The notes under the pieces are model-generated. The model made no database searches, had not been told where the DNA came from, and saw only the letters and a list, made by a program, of their open reading frames with translations. From an uncultured Porphyromonadaceae bacterium (GTDB taxonomy: Bacteria; Bacteroidota; Bacteroidia; Bacteroidales; Muribaculaceae): DNA of 44,009 nucleotides. This document shows positions 7,747-16,516 of this stretch, in pieces (the first letter of the stretch is position 1; the number at the start of each line of letters is the position of its first letter). The stretch spans positions 1-44,009 of the forward strand of contig CAMNRO010000022.1 of assembly GCA_946553045.1 (NCBI GenBank). The letters run 5' to 3'. Made by a program: the position numbers and the translations under genes.

Positions 7747-9048
7747 ATGACAAAGCTCTACACATTTCTTATTCTTGCTGCGGCAGCATCGGCTCCGGTT
7801 ATTGCACAGGAAGCGGTCTACGAAAATCCGAAAGGCCTGCGCTACATCGGCACAATCGAAGACCAGAGAATAAATCCGGCTTGCAGCTATCTATCGCGGA
7901 ATCCTATAAATGAAAATGCCTTTTTATGGACTCCGGTAGGAAGCACCATATTGTACACCGACCAATCTACCGGCGGCCCAAAAGCGTGGAGCTGGGTTTG
8001 CGACGGAGCCACTCCTTCGACCCTCACAAAGCAGGATGCCCAAGTGGAATATAAGACCGCCGGCACCTACAACTTCCCTGCCGAAACCGTGACCTTCGGC
8101 AGCGGTAAGAAAACATATGCACCCGACTTGAAAATTAAAGTAGGCGGTGTGGCCGAGCTTTGCCTGGCCGATACCCGCGAATGGATAAACACATATGCCC
8201 TCGGACATCAGAAATATTCCGACATAAACGGAGTGCTCGGTGGCGCCAATAAGCTGGATATAGAAGGTGTAGGTAATTTCTACATGATGCCCGGCAACGA
8301 GATATTCCTCGACGGTGTAAACGTTTATCTGCTCTCCAAACCGACAAAATGGCCTGAAGGACGCAAGATTACCATTACAGTGTATATGTCGGAGATTGAT
8401 CCGTCCACAGGCAGCGTTTCGTTTACAGCACCTCTCAGAACTATTGAAAGCGGCTCTATCACCCTCGACAAAATCAAGACCAAAGAAGACGGAGCCTATG
8501 TGCCTATCGTAGGTGGCGCCGTAATGCCGATTCGCTTCAATGAGCCCGTAGACCTCTACGGAAAACCCTTCATCTTCATATCTGTATCCGGCTGGGGCAC
8601 AGACTATACCAAAGAAGACATGACCATACTCATGGACGTACAGCCGAATCAGATAATGCGCCCTCAGGATGCCCAGAATATCCTTGCTCACAACTCATTC
8701 GCACGTCTCAAAGGCGAAACCGACTATCTGCGCCCCGTAAGCTTCTATGGCGGCAACTACGGCAGCTTCATGATATGCCCCCTCGTGCGTGGATATGAAA
8801 CCCCGCAGCAAAGCGGCATTGCAAACGTAGCTACCGACACCGCTGCCTCCGTAAAATGCACCGTAAGCGGCGGAACAGCCACTCTGACAGGTGCCGACGG
8901 CGCTTTCACCGTCTACAGCATATCGGGAGCTGTTCAGTATAGCGGCACAATCGACGCCGGCCAGACCTCCTTCGACACCGCCGGCTGGGCACACGGAATC
9001 TATATCGTGCGCGACGCCGCAGGCAACACCGCAAAATTCAAAGTCTGA
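7747..9048 (+). CDS. secreted protein with T9SS-like C-terminal tail
   Basis: A 433-residue exported protein of unknown function. A signal peptide is clear (about residues 1-20, ending VIAQ). Residues about 70-120 resemble a PKD or Ig-like strand pattern (WSWVCDGATP, then a TAGTYNFPAETVTF stretch). The middle is beta-rich without a family I recognise. The last 70 residues (FTVYSISGAVQYSG, then GIYIVRDAAGNTAKFKV) look like a type A sorting domain of the type IX secretion system or a degenerate relative. It is followed after 41 bp by the RCC1-LRR gene, so the two are likely one transcript facing away from the TPR-HTH regulator. Confidence 0.7.
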   Translation: MTKLYTFLILAAAASAPVIAQEAVYENPKGLRYIGTIEDQRINPACSYLSRNPINENAFLWTPVGSTILYTDQSTGGPKAWSWVCDGATPSTLTKQDAQVEYKTAGTYNFPAETVTFGSGKKTYAPDLKIKVGGVAELCLADTREWINTYALGHQKYSDINGVLGGANKLDIEGVGNFYMMPGNEIFLDGVNVYLLSKPTKWPEGRKITITVYMSEIDPSTGSVSFTAPLRTIESGSITLDKIKTKEDGAYVPIVGGAVMPIRFNEPVDLYGKPFIFISVSGWGTDYTKEDMTILMDVQPNQIMRPQDAQNILAHNSFARLKGETDYLRPVSFYGGNYGSFMICPLVRGYETPQQSGIANVATDTAASVKCTVSGGTATLTGADGAFTVYSISGAVQYSGTIDAGQTSFDTAGWAHGIYIVRDAAGNTAKFKV

Positions 9049-9089
9049 GACAATAAACCACGACACTTACACACTAATCTCACTCGTAT

Positions 9090-11861
9090 ATGAAAAATTT
9101 GTTTACATCATTTCTTGCTTTGGCCATTGCTTCTGCAACTGTTGCCAACGCAGCCGAAGCTCCGACATGGAAAGCCATCGGAACTGGTGACCACAGCACA
9201 TACGGCATCAAAACCGATGGAACGCTTTGGGCCTGGGGTTCTAATGAAGACGCCGAACTTGGCGTTGGGCCGGCTTTCAAGTTCTCTGCAAGGCCTCTCC
9301 AGATTGGCACGGATAACACATGGAAATCAGTGTATGGAGGCCGAGGTGCAGTATTCTGCATCAAAGAAGACGGCTCGCTATGGACAGCCGGCAACAATGA
9401 GAAAGGCATGTCAGGCGTCGGCGACGGTGTAACCAAACACACCGAACTCACCCGCATCGGCACCGATAATGACTGGGCCTCGGTAAGTACCAGCATCACA
9501 TGGTGCTACACCGTACTCGCCCTTAAGACAGACGGCTCTCTCTGGGCCTGGGGCAACGGAGATGATTTCCAGCTCGGCAACGGTAAGGCCGAAAGCAGCG
9601 CCGTTCCCATCCGTGTAGGCGAAGACAACGACTGGAAATCGGTCTCTGTCGGAGCGTCACATGTGCTGGCCCTCAAGAACGACGGATCAATGTGGGGCTG
9701 GGGCTTTGCCTCATACGGCCAACTCCTCAACACCAACGAAAACATCGTCCGCGTTCCCACCAAGATAAGCGATGAGACCTGGAGCGCTGTCTATGCCATC
9801 GACAACGCCTCTTACGCAGTCAAGACCGACGGCACATTATGGGCATGGGGTGACAATCAGCTCAATATCCTCGGCCTTAACGATAAAATGGACGACACTG
9901 ATACTGACGGCAACCTACCCAACGTGAAAGAAGCTCGTCAGATTACAGCTCTCGAAGGCCCCATAACGGCCATCACAGGCTGCCAGTATGTTCGCGTTGC
10001 CGTTGCCGGCAACAAGGTATACGCATGGGGAGCCAATGCAAATGGCGCTCTTGGCAACGGCAAAGGCGAAGCTTACGAAGTTGCCAACAACCAGTTCAGC
10101 TATACCCCCGTAAGTGTAGAGCTTCCCGAAGGCTTCGAGCCCCTTACAATCTCATCCGGCCAACGCTTCACAATTGCTCTCGATAAAAACGGCTCCGCAT
10201 ACGGCTGGGGAACCAACCGCTGGGGCGAAATGGGCAACTACGTTGACGACAGCAATGCTACATTCGAGTCATCACCCATCCCCGTAGGCGTGCCAACTCC
10301 TCCCAAACCCGGCGAGTATGTAATCGACGCTACTGACATACCTTCGTCGCTGAAAACAGCAGTCAAGCTCACCCTCACAGGAGAATGGGGCACTAACGAA
10401 TTCAGCAAGCTTTGCAATGCCATCGGCGCCAACTTGGGATTCCCTCCAGTAGGCAACACTACTCTGGTTTCTGTAGACATGTCGGCCGCAACAATCAAAC
10501 CCAATACCTCTATGAATGTTTCTGCCGGAATGCAAAACGCCGGTGTGTTTAAGATGTGCAAGGCTCTCGAATCTGTAAAATTCCCCAACAATGAAAGCGT
10601 GGCCAACATCGTGGACCTCAGCGAATGCTTCTGGAACTGCGCTAACCTTACCTCATGCGACGTTTCTCGCCTTGTTAATGCCACCGATATCTCAAGCACA
10701 TTCTACAACACATCTGTATCAATGGTAGACATGTCGGCATGGAATGCCGTCACCAAGAGCGAGGACGCATTCGGCAAATGCGCTAAACTGACAACCGTAC
10801 TGCTCCCCGCTGATTTCACGATAAGCAAGTATCTCTTCAACTCGTGCTCGGCGCTGCGCCTGGTCGACTGGAGCAATTTTGCAGCCGAAACAGCGCAAGT
10901 AGTACCTGAAACCGACCAAGTGTTCCAGGACCTCACAGAAGAACAGCAAGCGCTCATCACCGTCATGGTGCCCGCATCTGTCTACGATTCGTTCAAGTCT
11001 CAGGCCACATGGCAGTATGTAAATCTGAAACCTGTAGAACAAGTTGAAGAAGGTACATATCACATCAGCGGCTCCAACATACCCTCTGACCTTACCGACG
11101 CCGTGAAGCTCTATCTCTCCGGCTACTGGGATACAGACTGCTTCAAGGCTCTCTCAACTGCCATCGGCAACAACACCGGCACAAGCGGCAACGGCGTTCT
11201 CCGTCTCGTCGACATGAGCGAAGCCGAAATAGCCATCGCCACCAACCTCAGCGCATCCTTCCCCGGCATCTTCGGCAGTGTCACCAAAGGCATCTTCCAG
11301 TCCTGCAAGGCTCTCGAGACAGTTGTTATGCCCGTTGCAGAGCAAGCCGCCAACTTCCGCTCGTTCGAAACTGCATTCCAGCTCTGCGAGGCCCTCACAG
11401 AAATAGACCTGAGCGGTTGCACCGGACTCAACAACACCAAGAACACATTCTACAATGCCGGCGCACTGGCCAAGGTTGTTCTTCCCGGTAACTTCTCGTT
11501 CGCACAGGGTGGTACATTCGACCGCTGCAACGCTCTCGAAACCATCGACTGGTCTCTCTTCGAAGGCACCGAAGCTCCTGCATTCAAAGTAAATTCTGTT
11601 CCTGCCCGCGGCAAAGACCTCACCATCATCGTTCCCGAAGCAGCCTACGATTCATTCATGGCTGACGCCAACTGGAGCAAATACAACATCGTCAAGGCCG
11701 GCACCTCCGGCATAGACAACATCGAGGCTACCGAAAACGGTGTCCGCGAAGTCTACAAACTCTCCGGCGTCTACGTAGGCAATCTCCAGCCCGGCGAAAG
11801 CGCATCGACACTCCCTGCCGGCCTCTACATCATCGGCGGCCGCAAAGTACTCGTAAAATAA
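9090..11861 (+). CDS. secreted RCC1-propeller protein with two LRR-like modules
   Basis: A 923-residue exported protein. After a signal peptide (about 1-21) come seven RCC1-type repeats from residue 26 to about 400, each with a variant of KTDGTLWAWG, enough for a closed seven-bladed beta-propeller. Two homologous modules follow, starting at residues 408 and 655; each opens with a YVIDATDIPSSLKTAVKL-like line and continues into BspA-like leucine-rich repeats with CxAL / VxLP patterns. The C-terminus (from Gly874, GIDNIEA to GLYIIGGRKVLVK) resembles a type IX sorting signal. This is a binding or adhesion architecture with no catalytic motif seen; the partner is unknown. A strong terminator follows. 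Confidence 0.8.
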   Translation: MKNLFTSFLALAIASATVANAAEAPTWKAIGTGDHSTYGIKTDGTLWAWGSNEDAELGVGPAFKFSARPLQIGTDNTWKSVYGGRGAVFCIKEDGSLWTAGNNEKGMSGVGDGVTKHTELTRIGTDNDWASVSTSITWCYTVLALKTDGSLWAWGNGDDFQLGNGKAESSAVPIRVGEDNDWKSVSVGASHVLALKNDGSMWGWGFASYGQLLNTNENIVRVPTKISDETWSAVYAIDNASYAVKTDGTLWAWGDNQLNILGLNDKMDDTDTDGNLPNVKEARQITALEGPITAITGCQYVRVAVAGNKVYAWGANANGALGNGKGEAYEVANNQFSYTPVSVELPEGFEPLTISSGQRFTIALDKNGSAYGWGTNRWGEMGNYVDDSNATFESSPIPVGVPTPPKPGEYVIDATDIPSSLKTAVKLTLTGEWGTNEFSKLCNAIGANLGFPPVGNTTLVSVDMSAATIKPNTSMNVSAGMQNAGVFKMCKALESVKFPNNESVANIVDLSECFWNCANLTSCDVSRLVNATDISSTFYNTSVSMVDMSAWNAVTKSEDAFGKCAKLTTVLLPADFTISKYLFNSCSALRLVDWSNFAAETAQVVPETDQVFQDLTEEQQALITVMVPASVYDSFKSQATWQYVNLKPVEQVEEGTYHISGSNIPSDLTDAVKLYLSGYWDTDCFKALSTAIGNNTGTSGNGVLRLVDMSEAEIAIATNLSASFPGIFGSVTKGIFQSCKALETVVMPVAEQAANFRSFETAFQLCEALTEIDLSGCTGLNNTKNTFYNAGALAKVVLPGNFSFAQGGTFDRCNALETIDWSLFEGTEAPAFKVNSVPARGKDLTIIVPEAAYDSFMADANWSKYNIVKAGTSGIDNIEATENGVREVYKLSGVYVGNLQPGESASTLPAGLYIIGGRKVLVK

Positions 11862-11887
11862 ACTTTTTCTATCCCTTACATACAATA

Positions 11888-11924
11888 ATCCCGGGCAGAC
11901 GGTGAAGTCTGCCCGGGATTTTTT
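11888..11924. terminator. bidirectional intrinsic terminator
   Basis: A perfect 13-bp stem (ATCCCGGGCAGAC and its complement) with a 6-base loop GGTGAA is followed by a run of six T on the plus strand. It ends the secreted-protein transcript and overlaps the stop codon of the converging MATE gene. Confidence 0.85.
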
Positions 11925-13267
11925 CATGCCGTGCGACGGCTGAGCCGTCGGAATTCCCACGCTATCATCAATACCGTAGCCACAGTGGCGGCTAAATCGG
12001 ATATCGGAAACGACCCCCATACACCACAAACCCCGAACCGGGCCGGAAGCCACAGCAAAAGAGGAATGAGAAATATCACCTGACGCGAAAGGCTCAGGAA
12101 AATCGACTTTCCGGCCTTGCCTATGCTCTGGAAAAAGGCCGTCGATATAACCTGAAAGCCCACAAAAGGAAAGCACAGCAGACAGAGGCTGAGGGCCTGG
12201 TCGCTGGCCGCTATAAGGTCGGCGTCGGACGTGAAAGCACGCGCCACTGCCGAAGGAAAGAACAGCCCGAAGAGAGCACCGGCCAGAGTGATGAGCGACG
12301 ACACTCCCACGGCCAGCCAGTAGGTGCGCTTGAGACGGTGCATCTGCTTTGCGCCGTAGTTATACCCCACTATCGGCTGCATGCCCTGGCAGATACCGAG
12401 CACGACGGTCACGAGGAGCGATGTAAAGGTAATCATGATACCGGCCGCACCGATTGCCCGGTCGCCGCCCCACTCGCTGAGCGAGCGGTTGACGATGGCA
12501 TTTATGGCGCAGGAGGCGGCATTGACAAGGGCCGGAGCCGCACCAATGCTAATTATGCCCCATATAATGCTCCATTTAAGTCCGTAAGTGCCGCGGCGGA
12601 AGCGCAGCGACACATCGCGTCGGCCGAAGTGGGTCATCACGAAACATGCCGAGGCAGCCATGGCGATGTCGGTAGCTATGGCTGCACCGACAATGCCCAT
12701 GTCGAGCACGCGGATAAATATCGGGTCGAGAACCACATTGACTGCCGCCCCGAGAAGCATCGTCGCCATGGCCCGTTTGGGGTAGCCGGAAGCACGCATT
12801 ATATTGTTGAAGCCGAAGGCAATGTTGGTAAGCAACAGTCCGGGCATGAGCGTGAGCATATACTCGCGTCCGTATGGCAGCGTTGCGTCGCTGGCGCCGA
12901 AGGCGCGCAGCATTTCATCTATAAAGACCGAAAACACCAATATATATATGCCGGCATTGACAAGGGTGAGTGTCATGGCATTGCCGAGCAGCATCTCGGC
13001 CTGACGCTTGTCGCCCCCGCCGAGAACTATCGACACCCGCGACGAGGCGCCCACTCCGACGAGCACGCCGATTGCCGTTGCCAGATTCATTATCGGAAAC
13101 GTCACGGCAAGCCCGGCGATAGCATCGGGCCCCACCCACTGGCCGATAAAAACACGGTCTACAACATTATAAAGGGCCATTACGAGCATACCGACCACCG
13201 CCGGCACGCTATACTGCCACAGCAGACGCCCCACAGGCTTATTCGCCAATTCCTCAAGCCTATCCAC
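11924..13267 (-). CDS. MATE family multidrug/sodium efflux transporter
   Basis: Inner-membrane exporter that uses a sodium or proton gradient to expel organic cations or other compounds. The 447 residues contain about 12 hydrophobic segments in two similar halves, with MATE hallmarks: YNVVDRVFIGQWVG near helix 1-2, the PIMNLATAIGVLVGVGASSRVSI block, and GICQGMQPIVGYNYGAKQ at the start of the second half. The start is a GTG; no in-frame ATG gives a sensible N-terminus. Upstream on its strand lies the AATTATG heptamer array, which would have to contain or flank its promoter. Substrate cannot be predicted. Confidence 0.9.
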   Translation of the reverse strand: MDRLEELANKPVGRLLWQYSVPAVVGMLVMALYNVVDRVFIGQWVGPDAIAGLAVTFPIMNLATAIGVLVGVGASSRVSIVLGGGDKRQAEMLLGNAMTLTLVNAGIYILVFSVFIDEMLRAFGASDATLPYGREYMLTLMPGLLLTNIAFGFNNIMRASGYPKRAMATMLLGAAVNVVLDPIFIRVLDMGIVGAAIATDIAMAASACFVMTHFGRRDVSLRFRRGTYGLKWSIIWGIISIGAAPALVNAASCAINAIVNRSLSEWGGDRAIGAAGIMITFTSLLVTVVLGICQGMQPIVGYNYGAKQMHRLKRTYWLAVGVSSLITLAGALFGLFFPSAVARAFTSDADLIAASDQALSLCLLCFPFVGFQVISTAFFQSIGKAGKSIFLSLSRQVIFLIPLLLWLPARFGVCGVWGSFPISDLAATVATVLMIAWEFRRLSRRTA

Positions 13268-13274
13268 GGTTTTT

Positions 13275-13415
13275 AATTATGAATTATGGATTATGGATTA
13301 TGAATTATGAATTATGAATTGATTGCACGACTCCATTCCTCTGGCTAATCAGAATAATTATGAATTATGGATTGCATCGGATTAATTCTTAATTCATAAT
13401 CCATAATTCATAATT
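13275..13415. repeat. heptanucleotide array (AATTATG / CATAATT)
   Basis: Six 7-bp words AATTATG or GATTATG in exact register (13275-13316), an unrelated 30-bp stretch, two more words at 13356-13369, then four complementary words of the CATAATT type (13388-13415). The ends could pair over about 28 bp. It lies between the MATE start codon and the terminator of the TPR gene. Confidence 0.88.
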
Positions 13416-13416
13416 A

Positions 13417-13451
13417 GAAAAAGGGCGACTGCTGATGCAGACGCCCTTTTT
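13417..13451. terminator. intrinsic terminator after the TPR membrane protein
   Basis: AAAAAGGGCG and CGCCCTTTTT flank an inner CTGC-TGAT-GCAG stem-loop with one A-A mismatch. On the minus strand the hairpin is followed by TTTTT, fitting termination of the TPR gene 22 bp upstream. It could also work in the other direction. Confidence 0.75.
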
Positions 13452-13472
13452 GAGTTATGGCTTTTGATATTC

Positions 13473-14120
13473 TTATTGATTCTGAGAAGCAAGGGCACGC
13501 TCGTAGTACTTCTTGATATCCACGCGGGTGGTTGCAACGTATGTAGGATAATCGTCGAGGATTGTCTTGTAGGCCTTGGCCTCATCGGCATACTTCTCCT
13601 GCGCACGATAGATATTGGCTTCCTTGATAAGAACGAAAGGCACGATTTCGGGGTTCTTGTCGGCCTTCGAGATTGCCTTGCCGTAGCACTTGAGAGCCTG
13701 GTCGAGCTGGTCGAGGTTCACGTGGCAGTCACCCTGGAGGGTATATACGCCGGCGGCTGCGATTTCGTCGTCAAGCGAAGCGTCATCGAGATATTTGAGA
13801 GCTTCTTCATATTTGCCTTCGCGGTAGAGACGGATACCCATCTCGGCTTTGGCACGGTTGCCGCTCTTATAGCCGGCCTTGGCAGCGTCGGCATAGAGCG
13901 AGAGGGCTATAGAGTCGTTCTGGGCGGCATCGGCACGGGCGATGAGCTCGTCGGCCTTACGGCTGCCCGACTGGGCTACGAGAAGCCATACGAGTACGGC
14001 TGCGATTACAACCACGAGAGCTACCGAAACTCCAACTAAGGTTTTCTTGTTGGCGCGTGCTTTTGCAACGATGTCTTCGGCCTGTTCGATCTGCTCGGTG
14101 GCGGGAGTCTTCTTTTCCAT
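13473..14120 (-). CDS. single-pass membrane TPR protein
   Basis: A 215-residue protein with a cytosolic N-terminus of about 25 residues, one membrane helix (TLVGVSVALVVVIAAVLVWLL, about 25-46) and a soluble part made of TPR-like pairs (for example ALSLYADAAKAGYKSGNRAKAEMGIRLY and YTLQGDCHVNLDQLDQALKCYGKAI). The layout resembles the YfgM/tetratricopeptide periplasmic scaffolds that work with envelope chaperones, but the exact role is unknown. I start at the ATG of MEKKTPATEQ; the longer open frame begins upstream of the likely promoter. A terminator follows. Confidence 0.8.
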   Translation of the reverse strand: MEKKTPATEQIEQAEDIVAKARANKKTLVGVSVALVVVIAAVLVWLLVAQSGSRKADELIARADAAQNDSIALSLYADAAKAGYKSGNRAKAEMGIRLYREGKYEEALKYLDDASLDDEIAAAGVYTLQGDCHVNLDQLDQALKCYGKAISKADKNPEIVPFVLIKEANIYRAQEKYADEAKAYKTILDDYPTYVATTRVDIKKYYERALASQNQ

Positions 14121-14198
14121 TGATATTGTTGGTTTCGTTTTTATGCTATTCAGGGGTATGCGCGGGGGCGCATGCGGAGACACTCCGCTTTCAGCTTG

Positions 14199-14206
14199 CA
14201 AAAATA
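14199..14206 (-). promoter_or_regulatory. -7 element (TATTTTTG) for the TPR membrane protein
   Basis: TATTTTTG on the minus strand, 78 bases before the chosen start codon. A TTTG lies only 12 bp upstream, too near for a normal -33 box, so the assignment rests on the -7 match alone. Confidence 0.4.
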
Positions 14207-14274
14207 CGTTTTCTCCGCCAAATATAAAAATTTTAGCCCTTTTTTTTGAGTTTCAGAACCTAACAAGCGGCGAA

Positions 14275-14306
14275 TTTGGTTTATAATGGAAAAAGAGCTA
14301 TTTTTG
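14275..14306 (+). promoter_or_regulatory. Bacteroidota-type promoter for cdd
   Basis: TTTG at 14275-14278 and TATTTTTG at 14299-14306 with a 20-bp spacer, a full consensus match. Transcription would start about ten bases before the cdd ATG. This supports the internal ATG rather than the upstream in-frame ATG at 14276-14278, which overlaps the -33 box. Confidence 0.6.
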
Positions 14307-14323
14307 CAAAAATATATTTGAGA

Positions 14324-14797
14324 ATGAAAGATATAGAAATAATCACACCGATAAAGGCAAAGACCTACGCCGAACTCGACGCCACCGAGCGCCGTCTGGT
14401 CGAGGCCGCGCAGGCAGCCCTGAAGGGTTCCTACGCTCCTTACAGCCATTTCAAGGTCGGCGCAGCTATCCTGCTGGCCAACGGTGAGATTGCCACCGGC
14501 GCCAACCAGGAGAACGTGGCATATCCTTCGGGCACATGCGCCGAGCGCTCAGCATGTTACTGGGCCGGGGCAAACTATCCGGGCGTAGCTTTCGAGATGA
14601 TAGCCATCGCCGCCATAGGCACCGACGGCCTGCCGACAGCACAACCGACCGCACCCTGCGGCGCATGCCGACAGGCTCTCCTCGAATATGAGAAACTGTC
14701 GGGACACCACGTGCCCGTTCTGCTTGCCGGGGCCGAAGAGGTCTACCGCCTCCCCTCGGTGCAGTCGCTCCTCCCCCTCGCTTTCGTTGAATTTTAA
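14324..14797 (+). CDS. cdd: cytidine deaminase
   Basis: Zinc hydrolase that deaminates cytidine and deoxycytidine to uridine and deoxyuridine in pyrimidine salvage. The 157-residue protein has the short homotetrameric form: YAPYSHFKVGAAIL near residue 37, the Cys72-Ala-Glu74 motif (zinc ligand and catalytic Glu) and the PCGAC motif with zinc ligands Cys112 and Cys115. The start is the ATG of MKDIEII, just downstream of a good promoter. The gene appears to be a single unit; an octamer array separates it from tyrS. Confidence 0.95.
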   Translation: MKDIEIITPIKAKTYAELDATERRLVEAAQAALKGSYAPYSHFKVGAAILLANGEIATGANQENVAYPSGTCAERSACYWAGANYPGVAFEMIAIAAIGTDGLPTAQPTAPCGACRQALLEYEKLSGHHVPVLLAGAEEVYRLPSVQSLLPLAFVEF

Positions 14798-14816
14798 TAA
14801 ATTGACAATCGGCTTT

Positions 14817-14897
14817 CAGACCAAACAGCCTGTCAGCCCAACCACCTGTCAGCCCAACAGCTTATCAGCATAACCGCTTATCAGCCCAATAGCCTAA
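14817..14897. repeat. octanucleotide array (CAGCCCAA type)
   Basis: Ten 8-bp words near CAGCCCAA / CAGCTTAT, in register except for one extra A at 14825, ending in TAGCCTAA five bases before the tyrS ATG. The same word family as the right half of the 5.8-kb array and the 42.7-kb array. No T-box or other tyrS leader motif is visible. Confidence 0.88.
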
Positions 14898-14902
14898 AAA
14901 AG

Positions 14903-16198
14903 ATGGATTTTATAGAAGAACTCACCTGGCGCGGCATGATTCACACCGTCATGCCCGGAACCGATAAAATGCTCGCCGAGGGCATGGCCACCGCCTATCT
15001 CGGCATCGACCCCACAGCCGACAGCCTCCACATCGGCCACCTCGTTGGCGTGATGATGCTCAAACACTTCCAGCGTTCGGGCAACAAGCCTATCGCGCTT
15101 ATCGGCGGTGCCACCGGCATGATCGGCGACCCCTCGATGAAGAGCCAGGAGCGCAAGCTCATCGACGAGCCCACACTCCGCCACAACCAGGAAGCCATCA
15201 AGGCGCAGCTCGCCAAATTCCTTGATTTCGACTCCGACGCTCCCAACGCAGCCGAACTCGTCAACAACTACGACTGGATGAAGCAGTTCTCTTTCCTCGA
15301 CTTTATCCGCGACGTCGGCAAGCACATCACCGTCAACTATATGATGGCTAAAGATTCCGTGAAGAAACGTCTCTCGGGCGAAAGCCGCGAAGGCATGTCG
15401 TTCACCGAATTCTCATATCAGCTCCTGCAGGGCTACGACTTCCTGCACCTCTACAAGGAAAAAGGCTGCCGCCTGCAGCTCGGTGGCTCCGACCAGTGGG
15501 GCAACATGACCACCGGCACCGAACTTATCCGCCGTATCGAAGGCAAGGACGACGCCTTCGCCCTCACCTGCCCCCTCATCACCAAGGCCGACGGCGGCAA
15601 ATTCGGCAAGACCGAAAGCGGCAACGTATGGCTCGACCGCGCCCGCACATCGCCCTACAAGTTCTATCAGTTCTGGCTCAACGTATCGGACGCCGACGCC
15701 GAAAAATACATCAAGATTTTCACAGCGCTCTCGCGCGAGGAAATCGAGGCTCTCGTAGCCGAGCAGGCCGAAGACCCCGGACGTCGCCCCCTCCAGAAGC
15801 GTCTCGCCCAGGAAATCACCACCATGGTGCACTCTGCCGCCGACTATGAGGCTGCTGTCGAGGCCTCGCAGATACTCTTCAGCAACAAGGCCGCCGATGC
15901 CCTCCGCAAACTCGACGAGGCAACTCTGCTCGACGTGTTCGACGGCGTGCCCACCTTCGAGGTAAGCCGCGCCGACATCGAAGCCGGAATGCGCATGGCC
16001 GACCTCCTCACCGAAAAGGCTGCCGTGTTCCCCTCCAAGGCCGAAATGCGCAAACTCGTGCAGGGTGGCGGTTTCTCCATAAACAAAGAGAAAGTGACCG
16101 ACCCGCAGATTGCCGCCTCGCCCGAAATGCTGCTCGACGGCAAATATATCATCGTGCAGAAGGGCAAGAAGCAATATTTCCTCATTATAGCCCGATGA
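14903..16198 (+). CDS. tyrS: tyrosyl-tRNA synthetase
   Basis: Charges tRNA-Tyr with tyrosine; class I synthetase, cytosolic dimer. Class I signatures are HIGH at residues 43-46 and the KMSKS-like KFGKTES at 233-239. The tyrosine pocket is seen in [15 protein letters not shown] and [10 protein letters not shown]. An S4-type RNA-binding domain occupies the end ([36 protein letters not shown]). The 431-residue length is typical. Its stop overlaps the start of the DUF2007 gene by 4 bp (ATGA). Confidence 0.97.
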   Translation: MDFIEELTWRGMIHTVMPGTDKMLAEGMATAYLGIDPTADSLHIGHLVGVMMLKHFQRSGNKPIALIGGATGMIGDPSMKSQERKLIDEPTLRHNQEAIKAQLAKFLDFDSDAPNAAELVNNYDWMKQFSFLDFIRDVGKHITVNYMMAKDSVKKRLSGESREGMSFTEFSYQLLQGYDFLHLYKEKGCRLQLGGSDQWGNMTTGTELIRRIEGKDDAFALTCPLITKADGGKFGKTESGNVWLDRARTSPYKFYQFWLNVSDADAEKYIKIFTALSREEIEALVAEQAEDPGRRPLQKRLAQEITTMVHSAADYEAAVEASQILFSNKAADALRKLDEATLLDVFDGVPTFEVSRADIEAGMRMADLLTEKAAVFPSKAEMRKLVQGGGFSINKEKVTDPQIAASPEMLLDGKYIIVQKGKKQYFLIIAR

Positions 16199-16419
16199 AA
16201 AGCGCGGGCATGGTCGTAGTGGCCGAATTCACCAACTCGCGCGATGCCGCCATAGCCGCAGGCATGCTTGAGAACAACGGCATATCATGCCATGTGATGG
16301 ACGATGCCATGTCGACTCTCTACGGCGCAGGCGCCACATGGGCGCCTGTGCGGCTCTTCGTCGATAAAGCCGAGGCCGAGCGCGCCGCAGCACTCCTGCG
16401 CGAGCACGGCGATGACTGA
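16195..16419 (+). CDS. DUF2007 family small protein
   Basis: A 74-residue protein with the DUF2007 pattern: [30 protein letters not shown], then [17 protein letters not shown]. Family members are small cytosolic ferredoxin-like folds sometimes called putative signal-transducing proteins; no reaction is known. It overlaps tyrS by 4 bp and is therefore translationally coupled to it. Confidence 0.8.
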   Translation: MKSAGMVVVAEFTNSRDAAIAAGMLENNGISCHVMDDAMSTLYGAGATWAPVRLFVDKAEAERAAALLREHGDD

Positions 16420-16475
16420 TGCCAACAAAGACACCCGCCCGTACGTTTTAATTGGGCAAGCTCTTTTACCAAGTG

Positions 16476-16503
16476 CCACAGGCTTAGGCCTGTGGTTACA
16501 TTT
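16476..16503 (+). terminator. hairpin between DUF2007 and the RNA helicase gene
   Basis: CCACAGGC-TTAG-GCCTGTGG is a perfect 8-bp stem with a 4-base loop, followed by TTACATTTTT. It fits a terminator of the tyrS transcript, possibly partial, or a structured leader in front of the helicase gene. Confidence 0.45.
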
Positions 16504-16516
16504 TTAAATTTATTTT

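Noticed and set aside
14798..14902. T-box leader for tyrS
   Set aside because: The gap consists mainly of octamer words, with no specifier loop, T-box sequence or terminator pair.
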